Shown: positions 57,223-64,000 of the stretch, in pieces
How positions within the stretch are numbered: position 1 is the first letter of the stretch
Layout of the letters: each line of letters begins with the position of its first letter
Origin: Apostichopus japonicus
Taxonomy: Eukaryota; Echinodermata; Holothuroidea; Aspidochirotida; Stichopodidae
Assembly (NCBI RefSeq): GCF_037975245.1
Contig: NC_092575.1
Coordinates: forward strand, 16,826,310 to 16,890,309
Direction of reading: 5' to 3'
Length of the DNA stretch: 64,000 nucleotides
Translations under genes and position numbers: made by a program
The notes under the pieces: model-generated
Seen by the model: only the letters and a program-made list of their open reading frames with translations
What the model was told of the DNA's origin: nothing
The model's database searches: none

Positions 57223-60200
57223 GTAAGTTTAATGGAAGAATATACACTTTGACAATGTCACAATGCTATAGACCGGGAAGGAAAAGTGTAGGGGTTAGGT
57301 CTTTACACTCCAACTTCACACATGTTAAATGCCCATGCTAGGCTATAACAGTGTAACTGTTACCCCTTCCTTTTCACAACTTCAATCTTGCATAACTTCA
57401 TGGTCCGATATTTTTGATCATGATTTTAATTTCTACTCCTTTTAAAAAAAAAACCGCATGGGTTATTCCATATTACGTTAGGGTAGTAATATAAATTGAT
57501 TGATTTTGTCATTCTCGAAGAGCTCAGTTAATGAAGGGATCACAAAGCATGACACATATTTTATGCTTATTCTAACTTATCATATTTAATACTGTATGAA
57601 TACAAAATTGAAACAGATTTGAGAAACGTTCAGAAAATGACATTATCACTAATTATTATAAGCTGTTATACAGTATATCCCTTGTATGTATGTCTTTATG
57701 TATGTGTTTTAGATCCGTATGTATGTATTTTAGATCCTCCTGCAAGCAGGAACTCGCGAAGAAGCCTCATTGGCTTATCAAAGCCGCAAGCTGACCGAAG
57801 TCAGTCTCTTATATATTTAACGTCCATGATTGTGAATTGTGAATTGTCAACAACTCTGTAACTGGACGACATACATTAATCTGGGAGTGACTCGAACCGG
57901 GGACTCGAACCTTGTATTGATATGAAATTTTAATAGTCGTCGTGCGGCGATGCAGCCAACCTGTTCAATTTCACCAATAATGTCAATATGACATTTTATG
58001 TATATAGAATCATGTTTCTTTTGTTCATTCCAGATTTCTTACTATGTGATTACACACCTTGCTTTAATGGTGGAACGTGTACGGATTTATCAGATGGAGG
58101 TTATGAATGCGAATGTCCGGACCAAGTATTCGGCAATAACTGCGAACACGGTACTGTACATCTCTGAACATGTATATCTCTGTCTGTCATCAAATCTGTC
58201 ATGTTGTCTATAGGTCTCTTTACATTCTACATAATTAAACGTTCTCCATAACTACGCCTTTGATTCATTTGACCTAACCCCCCCCCCCACCCCCCTCCCA
58301 TAAAAAGAGGGGGAAAATAGCCATGCACTGTCCATGCATGTGGTTATTGGAGCATATATAGATAAATGTGTTCTATTGCTAAACGTATACGCTGTAAGTA
58401 ATAATCATTTCATATTTATACTGGAATGAATGAATTAATGAAGGAAGTAATAAAATAATATATACTACATTAAAGGCGATTGGTTGGTACTATAACATCA
58501 CTTGCAAGTTTCCATACCGGAACAGTTAAGATATTGGAATCATGTCCCATGGGTCGCCAGTTTTTTTTTTTATTGCGGAATTTACCATTCGATAATAGGT
58601 TAGGGATTAATATATTGAGCTAAACAAGGAGAAAGTTTAGCTTAGTAGTTTCCTCCCCTTGCTTTCGATAAAAACACTCTCCCCATAACCCAAGCATAAG
58701 AAAGTTAATAAGTTGATGATTTATACATGTTACATCTAAAACTTCCCCCCTCCTCCCCTCCCCTACCAAGAAAAAATAAATGAATAAAAGGGGTTAGTCA
58801 AGAGTGTTTTCAAGCAAAAATAAATTAAGAAGAAGGGGGGTAGTCAAGAGTATTTTTGGAATGTAGATTAACTGATGTAAAGTAAGGGGCGCCATCCAGA
58901 TTGCATTTTCGATCTTGTACCTAATTATATATATTTCCAGCCTTTCAAAGAACTGTGACGGGCTTTTACCACCGTGAGTAATAATAAACAACTTTAGCTA
59001 TTCTTCACGATGGATAAATGACCATTCCATATGACGAAAACAAGCATGTACTGCTAACTGCAATATGTTAGTTAAAACTTATGTGGTATAACATCACTGA
59101 TGAGATACTGAGGTCTAAACAAAATAATAATAATATATTTTACTTTTTCGTTTTTACAGATTTAAGACTTGATTGCACTCCTAACCCTTGTGAAAATGGA
59201 GGCAGTTGCTTTAACCTGAATGTTAACATTTGTGTATGCCAAGTAGGTTATACAGGAAGACTGTGCGAATTCAGTAAGTATCGTGTGCCCACCTCGCCCC
59301 CCCTACCCCTACCCCAAACACACACACACTACACGAGACTAGATTGCTTGGCTTAGCTGTGGCACAGAGATTTCCCCATGTGAGGGTGGTGCCAGTGCTT
59401 AAGGGGAGGGATCGGTGTTCATTGTAAGGATTGCTGATGTACTAGTGTAGTGCATCAGACATGCCATGTGTTGGTTGTACATTTTGTCCCTTTCGGCGTT
59501 CGTTGCTGTACCATTACACATTATAATTGATACGAACAAAAGACATATTAACGCCATGTAGTTTCAAATGTAGAGTTTATTACCGAATTAAGATGTCGCT
59601 TTTCAGACGTGGTTGATGGAAACCACGTGAAGGTGCTGCACCGTCCTTTTTGTACTTGTAGTTTTTGACATAATCTCGAACATGCTAAGTGAGAGAAGAT
59701 AAAATAAACAACTTGGCCACCAGAACAAGCGATGGTAGTCATCATAGCACTATCTCCTTCCTATGTATTGCCTGCGTATCCTCACATAAGGATTGCTGAT
59801 AAGAAGTTAATCCGCATCAATGAGGTGCTCGGTATTCGTTAAATGCGTCTACTTTTAAGTCACCATAATATAAACCGTTCCTGGGTTGAAGTTGAAGGAT
59901 GAATTTATAGGTAGAAATTCCTCGACAAACCATAGTCAACATGATGGATGTGCATGGTAAGTTTCTCGGTGCGAGTGCGCAGAGCGGGAAAGAGTTGAAA
60001 GAGGGGAGGATATTTTTTTTTATTTATTTTTTTTTATACAAGCTAGAGTGAACAATAGCCCATGAAGATTGACATAAGTCAAGAGCTAATATAGGCTGTG
60101 AGGCACTATAAAATAAATCAACATGGGCCAATCATGGGTCAAGCAGCTTAGGAAATACTGATGGGTGGGGGGTTGCTGCCCCCTCACCCCAGAAGCACAC

Positions 60201-63200
60201 CTAAGCGGTGCGGTGGGAGGTGTGCACTATACATGACCTAAACTGAAAGCATCCAGAGATTCAGAACAGTTCGGGCATCCAAATGGCATGTGAACACCTC
60301 TCGGTCAAAGATTGGGTGATCAGTGCCTATAAAATACACCACCCACTCCCCTTACATATATGTCAGGCAAATTCAATGTCCATATGAACCCCTGATTTCA
60401 CCACAACTTACAATATCTTTTTGTTTGATCATTTAAAAATGGAACAAAGAGGATGATGTTTAGTTGCGGAAATGTTTCTGTATGCAAGCAAGTTATATGT
60501 CACTTTTGGCACCCCATAGAGTATACCGTGTCATAAAAACAGTTTATGTTAATTACAGTTTAATACTTTGTATTGTTTCGTATATGATAATAATTAGTCG
60601 AACCCATTTTAATCTGTGTTGTTATTCACAGCTTCATCTGAGACCAGCAATGAATGTACGACCTTTACCAATCCATGCTTAAACGGCGGTCAATGTACGG
60701 CAGTTTGGGATCAATACTTTTGTTCATGTCCTTCTGAATATCGAGGACCTGTTTGTGAATACGGTAAAATTTTTTAATTTGATCAATGTGGTTTCTGTCT
60801 CATGCACTTAGTGCATGTTCAGCGCATTAAGTGCACTCCTGTATATCGAATGACTCTTTTCTTTTCTGTTAATATTTAATATCATCGACCAAATGGTCAA
60901 TACGGCACATTGTGAACTTGCTTCCATCTTAAAACAAAGTCTGTAAATTACAATAGAGCCTTATACTTACATATCTCCTCATATTGGTTCACATAGCAAT
61001 CAAATTCCCTCCATATTCATGCTCGGTGCATTCATTTAACTTTCTTTTTCTTTACATATTTTTTTCCATTCAGGAATACTATACTCTCTTTACTTTATTA
61101 ATCCTTCCTTCATATACTTCGTTAAAAAGAAACTTTCATTCGCGGTATTCATTCAGTGTAGTAAATACTATAACGTCATATGAGCTGGGATGACGTATTA
61201 ACGGTAATACGTATCAATACATTTTCTTCCCTTTCCTTACACAGAGGTTGGTTCTACCAACAATCCATGCTTGAATGTTTATTGCACCAATAGCGGTCTT
61301 TGTCTGGTAATTGGAGGTGAACCCACCTGCCTATGTCATGAAGACGACCAGGGCATTACCTGCGAAATTGACAGTAAGTTAGTAAAAGTTGTACTACCAC
61401 GTTGTACTACCCCCCCCCCCCCCGCACACATACCTTACTTCTCCCCACCACCAGCACATTTTGGGAAAGTCAAAATGTTAAGCGTTTCCACAGTCCTTTC
61501 CTTGAATACCTCCAATATATATTTCGAAACTATTGTTATGTATATATACTCGTCAAATTATATGCCTTACCCTCCCCCCCCCCCCCCCATATGCACTCCA
61601 CCTCATCCTCTCCTATATAAACCCACCTCTTTCCGCTATAATCTATGTCAGTACTCTCGTTACCTACCGTGCCTTTCATTGAGACAGGGTGAGTTACAGA
61701 AGTCATAACTCCTTAAAGGCATCGAAGACTCGCCCCAAAACCGCGTACCTGAAAAAGTTAACTTTCCGTTGCTTGCAAGTGAAGTTTGTTTTCGTGTCGC
61801 TACAAAATGCAGACAGTAATTAAACGTGATACCTTGTTATCTTTTATCTAGACATGAGATGTCCATCGCTGCTATGTACACTCATGTGTTGTGGGTATTG
61901 ACCGTAGCTGTATGTATTGACTGTGTACTAGTGTCTAATAACCGACGGTAGCAAGCTGTGTGTGTATTTTCTGGGATCGATGGGGTGTCTCACACTTATA
62001 TTACACCTCATTCGAAACTAGGTCAGATTACCGGCATGAGACGTTTCTTTGTGCGCGAGTCTTCAATGCCTTTAACCATCTATCAATCGTGTACATTTCC
62101 TATTATCTCTTACAGATAATTTACCATGCGCTTCTAATCCTTGCGAAAACGGCGGACAGTGTCATTATTATAATGATGGTTATAGTTATGATGGTTGGTA
62201 TTGTGTTTGCTTACAAGGATATTCTGGCTTTACCTGCTCAGAAGGTAAGTCCAAACATGTAATAAAAGGATTTATATACAAATAAAAGATCAAATGAATA
62301 GTATATTTGTTATTTAATATACAGTCAAGTAGAATTGCGTTTTTTCCCCACTTTATTCCTTACAATGTCCTCTTATAATCTTCCACTGTAATTTCCTTTC
62401 ATACATACGGTTTCTGAATCCAATCTTTAACAATGTTTGTTTCACTATTATACCTTTTTAAACATGAATATATATTTAATACACTAGTTATAATTCAATA
62501 CTATATGCAATACAATTATAGTTTTTATAACAACCTTATTCAAATATTATACCACCGTATCGATGAAAACGTACAAAAGTATTATTAAACATATGATTAA
62601 ACTAATTTATTTGTTAACCTGTACTGGATAATAATCTTAATTGTTATATTACAGAAATTGATTATTGTGCGCAATTCAACCCTTGTGTGTCCGGGATATA
62701 GTCTTCACACCCTTTAGCAACTAAACAGGTTCTCGAAAAAAAATCTAACCTAGTCAATTTCGCCTTTAAAAACTCCAAATACCGTAACCATATTTCCAAA
62801 ATTAATCTTTTCAACACCTCAATCACTGCTTCTCCTAATGCAACCTTCCTCGGTACAACTTTCGATAGCAAATTATCGTTTAATCTACACTGTAACAGAA
62901 CTGCAGGACGCTGCTGGTCCCACCTTAATTCTATTCAAATCCTTTCACACAAATATAACTTCCCTCCGAAAACCATTATCTAAATCTATAAATCCAAAGT
63001 TAGTCCGATACTCGGTTACGGGAGCATCATTCTAATGCCAATAAACAAATTTGAAACAGAATCCACACCACATCTTATCGACTTGTTCTCAAAATCCCTT
63101 CCTATATTGCTACTTTGCACGTTCTCCGTGCAGGAAACACAAAATCTATTTTCACCCTACTTGAAGAATTCAACACCAAGTTATACAAAAACAACGTCGA

Positions 63201-63716
63201 GAACGACCCATTCATTGGAAAAAAACTATTTTTCTACTTAGTTGCTCATATTTAATACAGTATACCGTAGAACACATGTTATAAACTTGGACTCACTCAG
63301 TCTTGTACGACACAAATGTATTTAAAATAAATGGAAACTATTGCAACCATTTTGCATCTATAGCTCCTCTTATACCCAAATAGAAATTCCTCAAAAGGGA
63401 CGGGACACCCTTTTAGATCGATTCTCGTTACGGACATTTAACCTACGTTTCGCCCCCCCCCCCTCCCCGGCCCACTCTCTTGGGGGTATAGACTATAAAG
63501 TTTAACTTTAACATTCCATTTGATTAATGGTAGCAAAATTTCACGTTTGATGTATTGTACCACAAGATTCCTCACCCCCCCCTTTTTTCCCCATTCCAGA
63601 AATTTTCAACCCTTGTTCTGGATCTAATTTCCTGTGTCTCTATGGGTCTTGTGCTGTTTCAAATAATGTCGCAATATGTACGTGTTACTATGGATGGAAG
63701 GGTGATAACTGTGACG
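57081..63716 (+). CDS. Secreted multi-EGF-domain protein, 5' part (continues past the window)
   Basis: Exons: 57081-57222 (signal peptide), 58034-58150, 59160-59273, 60632-60763, 61245-61373, 62116-62244, 63600-63716; all junctions are phase 1 with GT/AG. Each internal exon encodes one six-cysteine EGF domain, with typical words such as NPCENGGSCF, NPCLNGGQC and YTGRLCEF. The reading so far is 293 aa and still open at the last donor (gtgagt). A seventh EGF exon between 62244 and 63600 is broken by retroelement sequence and must be skipped, which the phases allow. Proteins of this plan are secreted or membrane-anchored matrix, adhesion or Notch-like factors. The family cannot be named from the N-terminal part, and a fusion with the upstream CUB exons is possible. 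Confidence 0.85.
57717..57911 (+). repeat. Dispersed repeat, copy 2 (EGF gene intron 1)
   Basis: Begins with gtatgtatgtattttagatc, then ctcctgcaagcaggaactcg. It ends ggactcgaacc, a box-B-like word. Highly similar to 44933-45123 over about 190 bp; a short internal duplication of the tatgta/ttttagatcc start precedes it. Confidence 0.88.
58034..58150 (+). CDS. EGF gene exon 2: EGF domain 1
   Basis: Encodes LCDYTPCFNGGTCTDLSDGG then YECECPDQVFGNNCEH: six cysteines in EGF spacing, with the aromatic-Gly turn partly replaced (VFGNNC). Confidence 0.92.
59160..59273 (+). CDS. EGF gene exon 3: EGF domain 2
   Basis: Encodes DCTPNPCENGGSCFNLNVNI then CVCQVGYTGRLCEF, a canonical EGF domain ending in GYTGxxC. 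Confidence 0.95.
59425..59800. repeat. 14-bp direct repeat flanking 348 bp in EGF gene intron 3
   Basis: taaggattgctgat occurs at 59425-59438 and again at 59787-59800. The length suits the target duplication of a LINE or SINE insertion, but the enclosed sequence has no recognised tail or coding capacity. Confidence 0.45.
60632..60763 (+). CDS. EGF gene exon 4: EGF domain 3
   Basis: Encodes NECTTFTNPCLNGGQCTAVW then YFCSCPSEYRGPVCEY; preceded by a short Ser/Thr linker TSSETS. Confidence 0.95.
61245..61373 (+). CDS. EGF gene exon 5: EGF-like domain 4 (divergent)
   Basis: Encodes NPCLNVYCTNSGLCLVIGGE then PTCLCHEDDQGITCEID. Six cysteines, but the NGG motif and the GYxG turn are lost, making it the most divergent repeat. 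Confidence 0.9.
62116..62244 (+). CDS. EGF gene exon 6: EGF domain 5
   Basis: Encodes NLPCASNPCENGGQCHYYND then WYCVCLQGYSGFTCSE, with a Tyr/Gly-rich insert between Cys3 and Cys4. Confidence 0.94.
62655..62701 (+). pseudogene. Broken EGF exon interrupted by a retroelement
   Basis: After a proper acceptor (tgttatattacag) the phase-1 frame reads EIDYCAQFNPCVSGI and hits a TAG at 62699-62701. The first 14 residues match the start of an EGF exon up to Cys2, then homology switches to retroelement sequence. Including this exon would truncate the protein; skipping it keeps the frame. Confidence 0.8.
62701..63330 (+). mobile_element. Fragment of a non-LTR retrotransposon reverse transcriptase
   Basis: One frame (about 62736-62890) reads SNLVNFAFKNSKYRNHISKI then ATFLGTTFDSKLSFNLH. 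A shifted frame further on gives GRCWSHLNSIQ and PILGYGSII. The order FLG..D.KL.F..H, then P.L.YGS is that of the region after the catalytic core of LINE reverse transcriptases. Frameshifts and stops show that it is dead. The exact clade (CR1-, RTE- or Jockey-like) cannot be told. Confidence 0.7.
63600..63716 (+). CDS. EGF gene exon 8: EGF domain 6
   Basis: Encodes NPCSGSNFLCLYGSCAVSNN then AICTCYYGWKGDNCD, six cysteines with a GWxGxxC ending. Donor gtgagt in phase 1, so the gene goes on past 64000. Confidence 0.93.
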
Positions 63717-63985
63717 GTGAGTTAGAACTTATTACCTTCGTCGATGGAAGTTTGGAACAACTTTTGAGTTGTTTTTGTAATTTGTAATTTCACTTGTCAG
63801 GATTTCATTTAGAATAATGAACTCCAAGTGAAATTCGAAATAACGAGTTTCCAGTTTGTTATAATTTACACATACATGAGAAAAGTGTCAGGGTGACGAA
63901 ATACTAAGGAGTCAAATCTAATGCAATATATTTATAATCCCTGAATTAACACTAATCTGGTGAATAATGTAATGTTCAAACTACA

Positions 63986-64000
63986 ATATCTATCTATCTA
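63986..64000. repeat. (ATCT)n microsatellite at the window edge
   Basis: The window ends inside a tetranucleotide run tatctatctatcta of unknown full length. Confidence 0.8.

Noticed and set aside
1-64000. CRISPR arrays, operons or other prokaryotic systems
   Set aside because: The window is eukaryotic: spliced BRAP and GLE1 genes, GT/AG introns, SINE and LINE relics. None of the tandem repeats has the spacer structure of CRISPR.

Overview
This is a stretch of animal nuclear DNA: AT-rich, intron-dense, full of homopolymers and minisatellites, with relics of several transposon classes. Two genes can be identified by protein similarity recalled from their human relatives: BRAP (BRCA1-associated protein) and GLE1 (mRNA-export factor). 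Both are intact, multi-exon and in convergent orientation. The mix of phase-1 CUB and EGF exons, the Penelope-like and hAT-like debris and the frequent 'taggcct' words suggest a marine invertebrate deuterostome, most plausibly an echinoderm. That placement is inference.

Layout. 1-3.7 kb: a 30-bp minisatellite followed by DNA with no convincing gene. 3.71-3.90 kb (minus): the first coding exon of an unidentified small membrane protein, with a TATA box at about 4.02 kb. 4-16 kb: intergenic, holding a short hAT-like element (7.65-7.96 kb), a Penelope-like relic with a hammerhead-like core (13.0-13.5 kb) and a pyrimidine tract just upstream of BRAP. 16.46-28.29 kb (plus): BRAP, 13 coding exons, 655 aa; introns 8 and 10 carry minisatellites and intron 9 a tRNA-derived SINE. 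30.66-46.65 kb (minus): GLE1, 16 coding exons, 700 aa; its introns carry a 1.95-kb hAT-like element with a perfect 8-bp target duplication and a 79-bp minisatellite that has copied a splice donor. 49.77-53.48 kb (plus): a secreted protein with two CUB domains. 57.08 kb to beyond the window end (plus): a secreted protein with serial EGF domains, one EGF exon of which is broken by retroelement sequence.

How the genes relate. BRAP is a cytoplasmic RING/UBP-finger E3 ligase of Ras-MAPK signalling. GLE1 is the InsP6-dependent activator of the DEAD-box helicase DDX19/Dbp5 at the nuclear pore. They share no pathway and seem to be neighbours by position only; their stop codons lie 2.37 kb apart, tail to tail. 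The CUB and EGF genes are tandem, each with its own signal-peptide exon and only phase-1 module boundaries. They could be parts of one larger exon-shuffled locus. Exon models were built by hand from splice sites, reading-phase continuity and remembered homologues. No transcript or database check was possible.
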